A stretch of DNA of 64,000 nt from Verrucosispora sioxanthis (GTDB lineage: Bacteria; Actinomycetota; Actinomycetes; Mycobacteriales; Micromonosporaceae). The translations under genes and the position numbers were made by a program. Position 1 is the first letter of the stretch; the number at the start of each line of letters is the position of its first letter. Below are positions 26,301-34,731 of this stretch, one piece after another. Location of the stretch: contig NZ_SAIY01000004.1 in NCBI RefSeq assembly GCF_010560025.1, positions 62,001 through 126,000 of the forward strand, given 5' to 3'. The notes under the pieces are model-generated. The model saw only the letters and a list, made by a program, of their open reading frames with translations, did not search any database and was not told where the DNA came from.

Positions 26301-27404
26301 ATGTCACAGCCGACCAGTATCTTGCCGTCTATGCCTAGAAGTCGGAACCGTCGTCGGGATAAGCCACGCACCAGCGGCCCTCCCGATATTGATACATGGC
26401 AGCCAAAGCTGCACCCATCCGAGAGCTTGAACCAAGCGTTTTACAGTAGATGCCATCAGATTGAGCGAGAGATCCTTAGCCGAGTAGCCTACGAAAAGCG
26501 CTTTAATGAGAATCACTTCGATTCCGGCTGGGCGGTGGAGGACATCATTCGCGAGGCACTCCGAGAGTTGCTGCCCAAACGTTACGCAGTTCGGGCGGCT
26601 TCCTTGAGCGACACCAAGGGCTTCTCCGCCGGAGACTGCGACGTCGTGATCTTCAACGAAGAATGGTTTCCGGCGATTAAGGTTGGCCCGAGCAAGGACT
26701 CACGCAAGGTCTATCTTCCAATCGAGGGAGCTTATGCAGTCTTGGAGGTGAAGCAGACACTTACAAGACGATCCCTTGAAGAAGCCATGCGCAAGCTTGT
26801 AGTCTGCCACCGACTTTTTCGGCCACCGGTAGCCTTCAATAGAGTCGTTGAGAACGATACCAGCAACTCATGCACACACTGGGTTTCGAACCCGCTCTTC
26901 TCGGCGGTCGTTGCGGGTGATCTTGCTGAAGGATTCGACACGGACGCAGCAGTAGAGCACTTCATCCGCGTCAACCAACTTCTGCCCCGCAAAGACGTGG
27001 TTAGAGCGCTCTGCATCCTTGGACATGGCACGCTCTCGTGGGGCTACCGAGCGTCAGAGGCCGGCACATCAAACAGTCCTGAAGGGCTTGCACCAGCCAC
27101 GTTTATGACCTCAGACCTCTACTCGGAACTCGTGCCCGTATACGGCAGAACCGAGCCAGATGACTCGCCCTTTTACGAGTTGGTGCAGGGCTTGATGAAC
27201 CACCTCTTCCATTCAGTGCTCGGCCCTGACAACATTTCAGTTCACTACGGCCACAGTTCCAAAGTACGTACGCCGAGCACCGATGGGGCTACACTTCCCC
27301 CCGATCCGAACCTATTGAGCCTCCTAGACGACCTATGCATAGACAAGGACGTGTCTACGGAAAGCGCCTACCATCGCGCTCCAAGGTTGGGGGAAGCAGA
27401 TTGA
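26301..27404 (+). CDS. Putative PD-(D/E)XK-fold nuclease-like protein (DUF6602-like), AICE cargo
   Basis: A 367-residue soluble protein with noticeably lower GC than the replication genes. The core GFSAGDCDVVIFNEEWFP (Asp near residue 112-114) followed by EGAYAVLEVKQTL (Glu149-x-Lys151) fits the metal-binding D...ExK signature of PD-(D/E)XK enzymes, with an upstream Glu80 in WAVEDIIREAL as a possible first helix residue. It resembles DUF6602 proteins of unknown function. It sits between the repeat array and the right att site, the usual cargo position, and could be a defence or plasmid-stability effector. ATG 26301 is used; 26331 is an alternative. Confidence 0.6.
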   Translation: MSQPTSILPSMPRSRNRRRDKPRTSGPPDIDTWQPKLHPSESLNQAFYSRCHQIEREILSRVAYEKRFNENHFDSGWAVEDIIREALRELLPKRYAVRAASLSDTKGFSAGDCDVVIFNEEWFPAIKVGPSKDSRKVYLPIEGAYAVLEVKQTLTRRSLEEAMRKLVVCHRLFRPPVAFNRVVENDTSNSCTHWVSNPLFSAVVAGDLAEGFDTDAAVEHFIRVNQLLPRKDVVRALCILGHGTLSWGYRASEAGTSNSPEGLAPATFMTSDLYSELVPVYGRTEPDDSPFYELVQGLMNHLFHSVLGPDNISVHYGHSSKVRTPSTDGATLPPDPNLLSLLDDLCIDKDVSTESAYHRAPRLGEAD

Positions 27405-27799
27405 GCGAGGCTTGCGGAGTGGCCGAGTGAAGTGGTTTCGACGAAGCCGCAGTGGAACATACAACCGGATGCCAGTTGGCCCACCAACTGTCAGCGCGGC
27501 CAACGTGCGCTCTCCTACGCCAAGCGCGTCGGAGCCGCGCAGCGTGACCAGATGCCGCCCACCACCTCAGCCGCCACAGTTGTTGCCGGGCTGTGACGGC
27601 CGGTCGGGCTGCTCGCCGCCCCTGGTGTTCAGCAACGTTCCGGCTCCGAGTGCAATCACGCGATACCTCGGCCTGGCTGGCTGGCCGTGGAGCTATTCAT
27701 GGTGCGAAATGTTGTCTACTGGAGTAAGCAGGAGTGGCTGGAGCAAGAGTTCGTGCAGCTAGTGAAGGCGTCGAAAGTATAGATCAAGGCCCGAACGCC
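27405..27799. other. Right end of the element, no convincing gene
   Basis: About 395 bases between the last cargo gene and the right att repeat. Open frames here are short and have poor codon bias. The only structure I see is the 22-bp copy of the possible integrase arm site at 27686-27707. Confidence 0.6.
27686..27707 (+). repeat. Possible integrase arm site, right copy
   Basis: CGTGGAGCTATTCATGG and the following bases match the left copy at 9965-9986 in 20 of 22 positions and in the same orientation. It lies about 90 bases inside the right att repeat. Confidence 0.4.
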
Positions 27800-27841
27800 A
27801 CTTCTAATCCCAAGGCCGCAGGTTCGAATCCTGCCGGGCGC
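27800..27841 (+). repeat. Right attachment site (att repeat, 42 bp)
   Basis: Exact copy of the 3' 42 bases of the upstream tRNA-Arg. Only the 3' half of the tRNA is present, so it is not a functional tRNA. It marks the right boundary of the integrated element; chromosomal sequence resumes after it. Confidence 0.9.
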
Positions 27842-28021
27842 GCTCCACTACATGGCTCTGATCTGCGGTTTCTAGCGGTTTTCGCGATCTTCATTAATGG
27901 TATTCTTTGATTTAGGCATACCTTAGGTGAGCCCGGATGTGCAGCCCTCGCACGACGAAGCACCAGACGAGTGGTGACTTCGAACGCCAACTCTCGGACA
28001 GTGAACCGCCCCGGATCTTGT

Positions 28022-28201
28022 AGAGACTTCCTCACCTCGCACCTGCCCTTCGGGCGGTGGGGCGAGGTCTTCGGCGACGAAGTCGTCGCCGCCGCGATGA
28101 TCGACCGCCTCGTGCACCACGCCGAGGTCCTCACCCTCGCAGGCGAGTCCTACCGCACCAGAGCCCGCCGAGAACTCCTCGCAAAAGACCGCGACAAGTA
28201 A
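28022..28201 (+). pseudogene. Remnant of an IS21-family istB gene
   Basis: The frame RDFLTSHLPFGRWGEVFGDE followed by AAAMIDRLVHHAEVLTLAGE is the typical C terminus of IstB, the AAA+ helper of IS21-type transposition. Everything upstream of about 28022 is unrelated, so only the last 55-60 codons remain. Downstream, repeated GGGGGTCAGTT-like stretches ending in GTTGACA near 28274 look like the right end of such an IS. Confidence 0.7.
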
Positions 28202-28274
28202 AACGACACAACCCCCGGGGGGTCGGGTCAATCCCAATCCGTCGCCAGGGGGTCAGTTCCAGTCCGCCGTTGAC

Positions 28275-28595
28275 ATGGTCAGAGGCCGGTTCTCACGAGA
28301 CCTCAACACCGATCGTCGAAGTGCAGTGTGGGGCGCTGGGTGACCCCCTGTCGCCGCATGTCGCGCAATGATGGCTATTTGATTTTGGGCTGTGAGCATG
28401 TGTGAGCACAGAAATTGTGGGAGGCCGGATGCCAGCCCATGCGCTCCCGCGCCGTCCCACAGCGATGACCCCGCCCCGGGCTGCGGCCAACCACGCAATC
28501 CTCATGCCTGTTGCGGCATCCTCCGGTACTGATGGGGAGCCAGGTCTCAGGTTAGCCCGGGGTCGGGCTGGGGCAAGACGCGTTACCATGCCGTC
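28275..28595. other. Intergenic DNA upstream of the toxin-antitoxin pair
   Basis: About 320 bases with no supported gene. It starts at the putative IS21 end. A TTACCAT stretch shortly before the antitoxin ATG could be a -10 element, in which case the message would be nearly leaderless. Nothing else recognised. Confidence 0.5.
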
Positions 28596-28826
28596 ATGAA
28601 CTTCGAGCGGATCACCGTCAACCCGGCCCAGATGGGCGGTGCACCGTGCATCCGTGGGCTACGCATCCCGGTCGCGACGGTCGTGGCAATGATCGCGGAC
28701 GGCATGAGCGCGGACGAGATCGTGTCAGATCTGCCGGACCTGACCGTTGAAGACGTCTGGGAAGCGCTGCGCTTCGCCGCCGAGGCTGTCCGGGAGCGGG
28801 AGCTGCCGCTACATCACGCGGCATGA
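28596..28826 (+). CDS. DUF433 antitoxin-like protein
   Basis: A 76-residue DUF433 protein: RITVNPAQMGGAPCIRGLRI is the family signature, followed by a helix-turn-helix-like region (GMSADEIVSDLPDLTVEDVW). Such proteins bind their own promoter and neutralise the partner nuclease. Its stop overlaps the toxin start by four bases (ATGA). Confidence 0.85.
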   Translation: MNFERITVNPAQMGGAPCIRGLRIPVATVVAMIADGMSADEIVSDLPDLTVEDVWEALRFAAEAVRERELPLHHAA

Positions 28827-29200
28827 AATTCCTGATCGACAACAACCTGTCGCCAGCGGTTGCCGCAGGTCTGCGCGCGCAGGGGCATGACGCCGAGCAC
28901 CTCAGGGACTACGGCCTGGCAGCGGCACCGGATGAGATCGTGCTGGATCGGGCACGCCAGGAACAGCGGGTGTTGATCTCCGCAGATACCGACTTCGGCA
29001 CTCTGCTGGCCTCCTCCGGGGCCAGCGAACCGTCCGTGTTGCTGGTGCGGCGGATCAGCGGTCGTCGAGCCGCACAGATCATCGCGATCCTGGTGGCGAA
29101 CCTCGCCGCAATCGCCGACGACCTGGCCAGTGGAGCGATCGTCGTAGTCGGCGAGGACTGGCTGCGGGTCCGGCCCTTGCCCATCCTGCGCGGCAAGTGA
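28823..29200 (+). CDS. DUF5615 PIN-like toxin
   Basis: A 125-residue PIN-like protein of the DUF5615 type, the usual partner of DUF433. MKFLIDNNLSPAVAAGLRAQ carries the first acidic residue of the active site, and RVLISADTDFGTLLA carries the paired aspartates. It would be a metal-dependent RNase in the VapC manner. Translationally coupled to the antitoxin and followed by the end of the convergent ABC operon. Confidence 0.85.
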   Translation: MKFLIDNNLSPAVAAGLRAQGHDAEHLRDYGLAAAPDEIVLDRARQEQRVLISADTDFGTLLASSGASEPSVLLVRRISGRRAAQIIAILVANLAAIADDLASGAIVVVGEDWLRVRPLPILRGK

Positions 29201-29240
29201 CCTATTCGCCGGTTTGCCATCGGCCACGAGTCGCAGCCAG

Positions 29241-30050
29241 TCAGATCACCCCTTCCTCCCGAGCGTGCGTGGATGACGCCACTGTCAGGTCGACTGTTGG
29301 CGTCGCCGCGAGTAGCGACTGGGTGTACGGATGGCGAGGATCGGTGGTGAGCTGCGCGGTCGGACCCTGCTCGATGATGCGACCGTTGTGCATGACCGCG
29401 ATCCGGTCGGCGAGTTGCCTGACGACGGCGAGGTCATGGGAGATGAACAGGCACGCAAGGCCGAGCTGGTCGCGCAGGTCGCATAGCAGGTTGAGGACTT
29501 TGGCCTGCACCGACACGTCGAGTGCGGTGACCGGCTCGTCGCAGACAAGCACGCGTGGTTCGACGGTCAGTGCGCGGGCGATCGCCAACCGCTGCTGCTG
29601 CCCACCGGACAGTTGCTGCGGCCGACGATCACCCACACGGTTATCGAGCCCGACGAGGTCCAGCAATTCGTCCACGCGGGCGGACCGGGCACGAGAGTCG
29701 CCGAGGCGGTGGATGTGTAGCGGCTCGGTGATGGCTTGCCGAACTGTCTGGCGGGGACTGAAAGTGAGATACGGCTCCTGGAAGACCATCTGGATCCGCC
29801 GTCGGTGGCTGCGCAGTGCCCGACCGCGCAGGCCGTACACGTCCGTCCCGGAGAGGCGTACCGAGCCTGAATCGGGGCGGTGGAGCCCGGTGATCACGCG
29901 GGCGAGGGTCGTCTTGCCGCACCCCGACTCGCCGACCAGGCCGACGATCTCACCCGCGTCGACCCGCATGGTGATGGCATCCACCACGGTGTTGCGGTGC
30001 CGCCCTCGCGCGACGGCATAACCGGCCGCAACACCTTCGATCTCCAACAC
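29241..30050 (-). CDS. Oligopeptide/nickel-type ABC transporter ATPase (DppF/NikE-like)
   Basis: 269 residues with Walker A GESGCGKTTLAR, signature LSGGQQQRLAIARAL and Walker B VLVCDEPVTALD. Unlike many DppF proteins it ends soon after GRIIEQGPTAQLTTDPRHPY, a short form of the oligopeptide C-terminal extension. It is the last gene of a minus-strand string, five bases after the permease-ATPase fusion, and would energise import of the ligand bound by the lipoprotein encoded at 33068-34624. Confidence 0.9.
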   Translation of the reverse strand: MLEIEGVAAGYAVARGRHRNTVVDAITMRVDAGEIVGLVGESGCGKTTLARVITGLHRPDSGSVRLSGTDVYGLRGRALRSHRRRIQMVFQEPYLTFSPRQTVRQAITEPLHIHRLGDSRARSARVDELLDLVGLDNRVGDRRPQQLSGGQQQRLAIARALTVEPRVLVCDEPVTALDVSVQAKVLNLLCDLRDQLGLACLFISHDLAVVRQLADRIAVMHNGRIIEQGPTAQLTTDPRHPYTQSLLAATPTVDLTVASSTHAREEGVI

Positions 30051-30054
30051 CCGG

Positions 30055-32019
30055 TCAGTCTCCGTTTCGCCCGACGGCTGCCTCGGGCATCAGCGAGGGC
30101 CCGCCGGGTTGGCGCAGGCACGCGGACCGGTGCGCCCCGCCCAGCGCGACCAGTATCGGTTGGCGCTGCACACAGGCGGGGAGGGCGACCGGGCATCGGG
30201 AAGCGAACGCGCAGCCGCTGGTGTCGTCCGGACCGGCACCAGAGCGTCCAGGCATAGTGCGAAACCGCGTGCCCGGCGGCGCTCCGGGACGGGGTACGGC
30301 GTCGAGCAGCCCCCGCGTGTAGGGATGGTCCGGTTTGCCGATGACGGTGGCAAATGGCCCTGTCTCAACGATCCGACCGGCGTACATGACGGCCACTGTG
30401 TCGGCCAGGCGGGTGACCACCGCCAGGTCATGACTGATGATGATCATGGCCATGTTCAGTTCGTCGCGGAGCCGGGCCAGCAGGTCGAGCAGTTGTGCCT
30501 GCACAGTGACATCGAGCGCGGAGGTGGGTTCGTCGGCGACGAGCAAGTCCGGCTCACCCGCGAGGGCGATGGCGATCTGCACGCGTTGGCGCATCCCGCC
30601 CGACAGTTGATGCGGGAACCCACGGGCGATCCCGGTGGGGTCGGGCAGGCCGACCAGCCGGAGCAGTTCCTCGGTGACCTGGCGGGTGGCGCCGTGTCGG
30701 CTGCCCCGGCCGGCGTTGCGGACGGCCTCGTCGACGTGGGCGCCGATGGTCCGCAGGGGGTTGAGGGCGGCGAGGCTGTCCTGGAAGACCACGCCGACCC
30801 GCCGGCCGTTGATTTGGCGGCGTTCGTGCGGCGGCAGACCGACGAGTTGACGGGCACCGTCCCCTGCATCCAGCAGTGCCGCGCCGGTCACGACCGCGGT
30901 GGGGTCCAACAGTCCGAAGGGGGCCAGCGCCGCCGTGGTCTTGCCGCTGCCGGTCTCTCCGACAAGCGCCAGGATCTGCCCGCGCTTGATCTGGTAAGAG
31001 ACATCGGCGACGACGCGACGTTGGGCGCCGTCGTGCCGATAGGTGACGGACAGGTCCCGTACCTGCAGCACGCTCCGGTCGTCTGCGGACATGGTCGACG
31101 GGGCAATCGCGCCAGTGGTGGCCGGCGGCCGGGAGGCTGCCCGGCCGGCTGCCCGGGTGAGCAGGCGGTGCGGCAGCACCCAGCGCAGGATCGAGGGCCG
31201 CTCGGCACCGGCCGCGAGTCGTTCACCGAGCAGGTTGCTGGCGAACACGACAGCGGTGATCGCGATACCGGGCGGGTAGGCGAGCCACCAGGCCGAGGCC
31301 AGGTAGGGACGCCCCTCGATGAGCATCTGCCCCCACTCGGCCTGAGGAGGCGGTATGCCGAGGCCGAGGAAACTCAACGTGGCGACCCCGAGCACGATGG
31401 CGCCGACGTCGGTGCTGGCGTACACCAGGCACGGTGCCAGGGCCGGCGGAAGCAGGTGCCGACCCACGATGCGCGCCGGCCCGGCGCCGAGCAGCCGCAG
31501 CGCGTCCAGGTGCGGGCTACCGCGCAGGCTTGCGGTACGGGCGCGGGCGATGCGAGCGTACGGGGCCCAGACCCAGACCGACATCGCGAGGACGAGATTC
31601 TCCACACCAGGGCCCCGGACGCCGATCACCGCCAGCGCCACGAGCATCCCGGGGAGGGCCACCGCTATGTCGATGATCCGGGAGACCACCCGGTCAGCCC
31701 ATCCGCCCAGGTAGCCGGCGATGGTGCCGGTAACGACCCCCACGGTCATCGAGATCCCCAGGACCGCGGCGGTGACCGCCAGGGAGATCTGTGCCCCGTG
31801 CAGAAGCCGGCTGAGCTGGTCACGGCCGAGTTGGTCGGTGCCGAGCAGATGGTCCGCTGACGGCGGCAACAGGCTGGCCGCCAGGTCGTTGGCGGCTGGG
31901 TCGGCCGGGGCCAGGACCGGCGCCAGCAACCCCGCGATCGCGAACAAGCTCAGGGGCAGCGCGACAAGCGCGGTGCGCAGCCCTGCCGGGATGCCGCGCC
32001 GACCATGTCCTGCCGTCAT
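30055..32019 (-). CDS. Fused ABC permease (DppC-like) and ATPase (DppD-like)
   Basis: 654 residues. Residues 1-270 form a DppC-type permease ([20 protein letters not shown] start motif, then [19 protein letters not shown]). After a Pro/Ala linker, residues 330-650 are a full ATPase: Walker [15 protein letters not shown], signature [16 protein letters not shown], Walker [13 protein letters not shown], and the oligopeptide-family C-terminal Cys cluster ([15 protein letters not shown]) that can hold an Fe-S cluster. DppC-DppD fusions occur but are uncommon. Overlaps the permease gene by four bases. Confidence 0.9.
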   Translation of the reverse strand: MTAGHGRRGIPAGLRTALVALPLSLFAIAGLLAPVLAPADPAANDLAASLLPPSADHLLGTDQLGRDQLSRLLHGAQISLAVTAAVLGISMTVGVVTGTIAGYLGGWADRVVSRIIDIAVALPGMLVALAVIGVRGPGVENLVLAMSVWVWAPYARIARARTASLRGSPHLDALRLLGAGPARIVGRHLLPPALAPCLVYASTDVGAIVLGVATLSFLGLGIPPPQAEWGQMLIEGRPYLASAWWLAYPPGIAITAVVFASNLLGERLAAGAERPSILRWVLPHRLLTRAAGRAASRPPATTGAIAPSTMSADDRSVLQVRDLSVTYRHDGAQRRVVADVSYQIKRGQILALVGETGSGKTTAALAPFGLLDPTAVVTGAALLDAGDGARQLVGLPPHERRQINGRRVGVVFQDSLAALNPLRTIGAHVDEAVRNAGRGSRHGATRQVTEELLRLVGLPDPTGIARGFPHQLSGGMRQRVQIAIALAGEPDLLVADEPTSALDVTVQAQLLDLLARLRDELNMAMIIISHDLAVVTRLADTVAVMYAGRIVETGPFATVIGKPDHPYTRGLLDAVPRPGAPPGTRFRTMPGRSGAGPDDTSGCAFASRCPVALPACVQRQPILVALGGAHRSACLRQPGGPSLMPEAAVGRNGD

Positions 32020-33071
32020 GTCGTCTCCGTCCGAGCATCGGCTTTGTGCCCGGTGGCCGCGACGTGACCTCCTCCGTCCCGGCGGCGTCGGGGCGCACGG
32101 GCGTGGACCTCCGAGTCTCGGCGGGAGCGGGGGTCGATGAGGATCTGCATCACGTCGGCGAGGCGGTTGGCGAGGATGAACCCGCTGCCGAGGACGAGCG
32201 CGCTGGCCTGTAGCGCCGGGACGTCGCGCGCTGCGGCTGCCCGTACGAAATAGGCGCCGAGGCCGGGCCAGCCAAAGATCTGCTCCACCACGACCGTGCC
32301 CACCAGGAGCGTTCCGATGGTGAATCCGGCGACAGACAGGATTGGTCCGGCGGCGTTTGGCAGGCCATCGCGGAACACGATGGACAGCGGTGAGCTGCCG
32401 CGGGCCTGTGCGGCGAGCACGTACGGCCGGTCGAGCGCCTCCCGCAGCGTGACGGCCACCACCCGGCTGAGGGCACCGGCTGCGGGCAGCCCGAGCACTG
32501 CCATCGGCATCACCCAGCTCGCCGGGCCCGTCATACCGGAGGTCGGCACCAGGCTCAGCCGCAGAGCGAGGAGAAGTACCAGGAGATAGCTCAGCCAGAA
32601 CGCCGGTACCGAGGTGGCCAGTAGCGCCCCGACCCGCAGAGCTCCGCGCAGCAGGCCACGTCCGAGCAGCGCCCCGGTGACACCGACGCCCACTCCCACG
32701 ACCAGGGCAACGACGGCGGAACCGGCCACCAGTCCCAGGGTCACCCCGATCCGATCGGCGATCTCCGGCCCGATCGGTGTGTTGGTGCGCAACGACAGTC
32801 CGAAGTCGCCGGTGCTCGCGTCGGCGAGCCAGCGCAGATACCGGACCGGTGCGGGAGCATCCAGCCGCAGCTCGACGCGGACGGCTTCGATCTGCTCGGG
32901 CGTGGCCGCACGGCCGGCCCGGGTCGCCGCCAGCACCGCCGCCGGGTCACCACGGGCCAGCAGGACCAGGGCGAAGGTGCCAGCGGACAGCGCGAGGAGC
33001 ACACCGGCGGTGTCGACGGCCCAGCGGCCGACATCGCCGCTGGCGGAGCGCAGCCACCCGGGTACGCTCAC
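32016..33071 (-). CDS. Oligopeptide/nickel-type ABC permease (DppB-like)
   Basis: 351 residues, about six membrane helices. The conserved periplasmic segment is TPEQIEAVRVELRLDAPAPV, and the inner-membrane EAA loop is TLREALDRPYVLAAQARGSS. It would form the channel with the permease half of the downstream fusion. GTG 33071 overlaps the stop of the binding-protein gene by four bases (GTGA), so translation is coupled; a longer upstream frame is rejected because it runs inside that gene. Confidence 0.9.
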   Translation of the reverse strand: MSVPGWLRSASGDVGRWAVDTAGVLLALSAGTFALVLLARGDPAAVLAATRAGRAATPEQIEAVRVELRLDAPAPVRYLRWLADASTGDFGLSLRTNTPIGPEIADRIGVTLGLVAGSAVVALVVGVGVGVTGALLGRGLLRGALRVGALLATSVPAFWLSYLLVLLLALRLSLVPTSGMTGPASWVMPMAVLGLPAAGALSRVVAVTLREALDRPYVLAAQARGSSPLSIVFRDGLPNAAGPILSVAGFTIGTLLVGTVVVEQIFGWPGLGAYFVRAAAARDVPALQASALVLGSGFILANRLADVMQILIDPRSRRDSEVHARAPRRRRDGGGHVAATGHKADARTETT

Positions 33072-34624
33072 CCGACAGTGACCCCGGTCAGCGCGAGGTC
33101 GACATCGCTGGGCGGAATCACGAAGCCTTTCACGGCGTTCCGTACGGCCCAGAGGCGCGGCCGGTAGACCAGCGGCACGAAGCCGGCGTCGGCGGCCACG
33201 GCGGTGTAGAGGTTCTGGTAGGCCGCTGCCCGGGCGGCGGGGTCGCGGGCGTACAGCGCCTTGTTCACCAGATCCTCGGTCTGCGGCGTCACCCACAGCG
33301 GTGCCCGCGCGCCGCTGGTGAACAGCGACACGATCGAGCTCGACGGGTCGTACGGCGCGCCGAGGGTCTCGAAGAATGTGATGTCGTACGTGCCCTCAGC
33401 GCGTTCGTCGTAGTAGGCGGCGGCGTCGACCGGGGCGATCTCGACAGTAATGCCCACCTCCTTCAGGGCGGCGGCGATGGCCGCGGCCATGGTGCGGGGG
33501 TCGAGTTGTCCCTCGGCCGGGGTCGCGGGGATGAGCAACCGCAGCGACAGCGGGGTGCCGTCTTTGGCGCGGGTGTCTCCGCTTCGGGTGTATCCGGCGG
33601 CGTCCAGCGCCCGGTTCGCCCCCGCTTGGTCGTAGCCGAGCGGAAGGTCGGTACCCGAGTCCGGGACGTCCGGCGGGAACACTCGCCGGGCCGGTTCGGC
33701 GTAGCCCAGCAGCAGCGTCCTCGCCAGCGCGGCGGTGTCGATCGCCTGAATCACCGCCTGCCGTACGGCGCGGTCGCCAGCGGGCCCGTCCGGGTTGAAT
33801 CCGAGCATGATCGAGACGTCTGGTGCTCCGGTGAGCAGCTCTATGCCATCGCGTTCGGCGAGGGACTGTGCCTCCACGGGTGTGATCGGGGCCAGATAGG
33901 CGCCGCCGATCAGGTCGAGCTCACCGTTGGTGAGTGCGTCGGCTCGTGCTTGGGAATCCGGGATGACCGTGAATTCGAGGCGTTCCAGACGTGGCTTCGT
34001 CCCCCAGTAATCGTCGTTGCGCTCCAGCACCGCGCCGGTAGCGGTGTTGGAGACGAGCTTCCAGGCGCCGCTGCCGACGGGGTTCTGGAACGTGCCATCG
34101 TCGGCCACCGATGTCGGGCTGAGCAGCCGCACGGGTCGGACGATCGACATCTCCTGCAGCAGCGGCTCGTACGGCTCGGAGAGGGTGAGCCGTACGGTGT
34201 CCGGATCGGGGGCCTCGACGGCGGAGATGACCTGCGACGCGCGAAAGAACGAGAAGCGTTCGTTGCCCACCCAACGGTCGAAGTTCCACTTGACGGCGGC
34301 GGCGTCGACAGGCGATCCATCGGTGAAGCGCACCCCGTCCCGCAGGTTGAAGGTAACCTGCTTGCCGTCCTCGGCGACGGTCCAGGACTGCGCCAGCCCC
34401 GGCTCCAGCCGCCCGTCCTCGCCGTAGACGACAAGCGACTCGTAGAGGGCGTCGAGCAACAGGAAGTTGCCGGTGAACGCGTGTGGATCCAGCGCGCCCG
34501 ACTCGACGCTCAACCCGATGCGCAGCGTGGTGGACGATCCGGCGTCGTCAGTGCCGCCACCGCAGGCGCTGGTAAGCATGATCGACACAGCGAGGGCTGC
34601 GATGAGGGAACGTGGTCGCGGCAC
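33068..34624 (-). CDS. Family 5 extracellular solute-binding lipoprotein (nickel/oligopeptide type)
   Basis: 518 residues. The signal peptide ends in the lipobox LTSAC, so it is a membrane-anchored binding protein. TLRIGLSVESGALDPHAFTG, RDGVRFTDGSPVDAAAVKWN and NFDRWVGNERF are standard SBP_bac_5 signatures. Family members bind oligopeptides, nickel-chelator complexes or opine-type metallophores; the ligand is unknown here. It opens the ABC string and follows an MFS gene by 107 bases, downstream of a peptide-modifying cluster, so a modified peptide or metal complex is a reasonable ligand. GTG start with GGGAG upstream. Confidence 0.9.
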   Translation of the reverse strand: MPRPRSLIAALAVSIMLTSACGGGTDDAGSSTTLRIGLSVESGALDPHAFTGNFLLLDALYESLVVYGEDGRLEPGLAQSWTVAEDGKQVTFNLRDGVRFTDGSPVDAAAVKWNFDRWVGNERFSFFRASQVISAVEAPDPDTVRLTLSEPYEPLLQEMSIVRPVRLLSPTSVADDGTFQNPVGSGAWKLVSNTATGAVLERNDDYWGTKPRLERLEFTVIPDSQARADALTNGELDLIGGAYLAPITPVEAQSLAERDGIELLTGAPDVSIMLGFNPDGPAGDRAVRQAVIQAIDTAALARTLLLGYAEPARRVFPPDVPDSGTDLPLGYDQAGANRALDAAGYTRSGDTRAKDGTPLSLRLLIPATPAEGQLDPRTMAAAIAAALKEVGITVEIAPVDAAAYYDERAEGTYDITFFETLGAPYDPSSSIVSLFTSGARAPLWVTPQTEDLVNKALYARDPAARAAAYQNLYTAVAADAGFVPLVYRPRLWAVRNAVKGFVIPPSDVDLALTGVTVG

Positions 34625-34731
34625 GAGATCTACTCCCAGGAAGTTTCAGCCGGCGGGATGGAGTTGGCGTCGATAGCACTAGTCGGCGAAAGGGCCCGCA
34701 TGGTTCCCGCCACTCATGACAAGCCACGACG

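Larger units (their letters stand above)
9894..27841. mobile_element. Actinomycete integrative and conjugative element (AICE) in tRNA-Arg
   Basis: The segment between two perfect 42-bp direct repeats carries the AICE module set: tyrosine integrase beside the tRNA, excisionase, XRE-type regulator, single FtsK-like translocase for double-stranded DNA transfer, a PrimPol/helicase replication pair and a repeat array. Unit length counting one repeat is 17,906 bp, which includes a 1,408-bp IS copy. The integrase is split by that IS and the XRE regulator has a nonsense codon, so independent excision is doubtful. Cargo candidates are a membrane protein, an NAD-dependent epimerase-like protein, a cytosine methyltransferase and a PD-(D/E)XK-like protein. 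Confidence 0.9.

Noticed and set aside
27412..27762. Small gene at the right end of the AICE
   Set aside because: Composition is unlike a real protein, there is no ribosome site, and it overlaps the candidate arm site.
27800..27841. Second tRNA-Arg gene
   Set aside because: Only the 3' 42 bases are present; no acceptor 5' strand or D arm precedes it, so it is attR.
27784..28134. Minus-strand frame ending GARPAGFEPAALGLEV
   Set aside because: This peptide is the usual artefact of translating the T arm of a tRNA; here it reads the att copy of tRNA-Arg.
30109..31860. 583-codon plus-strand frame opposite the ABC fusion gene
   Set aside because: It is antisense to a clearly recognisable permease-ATPase and has no recognisable motif.
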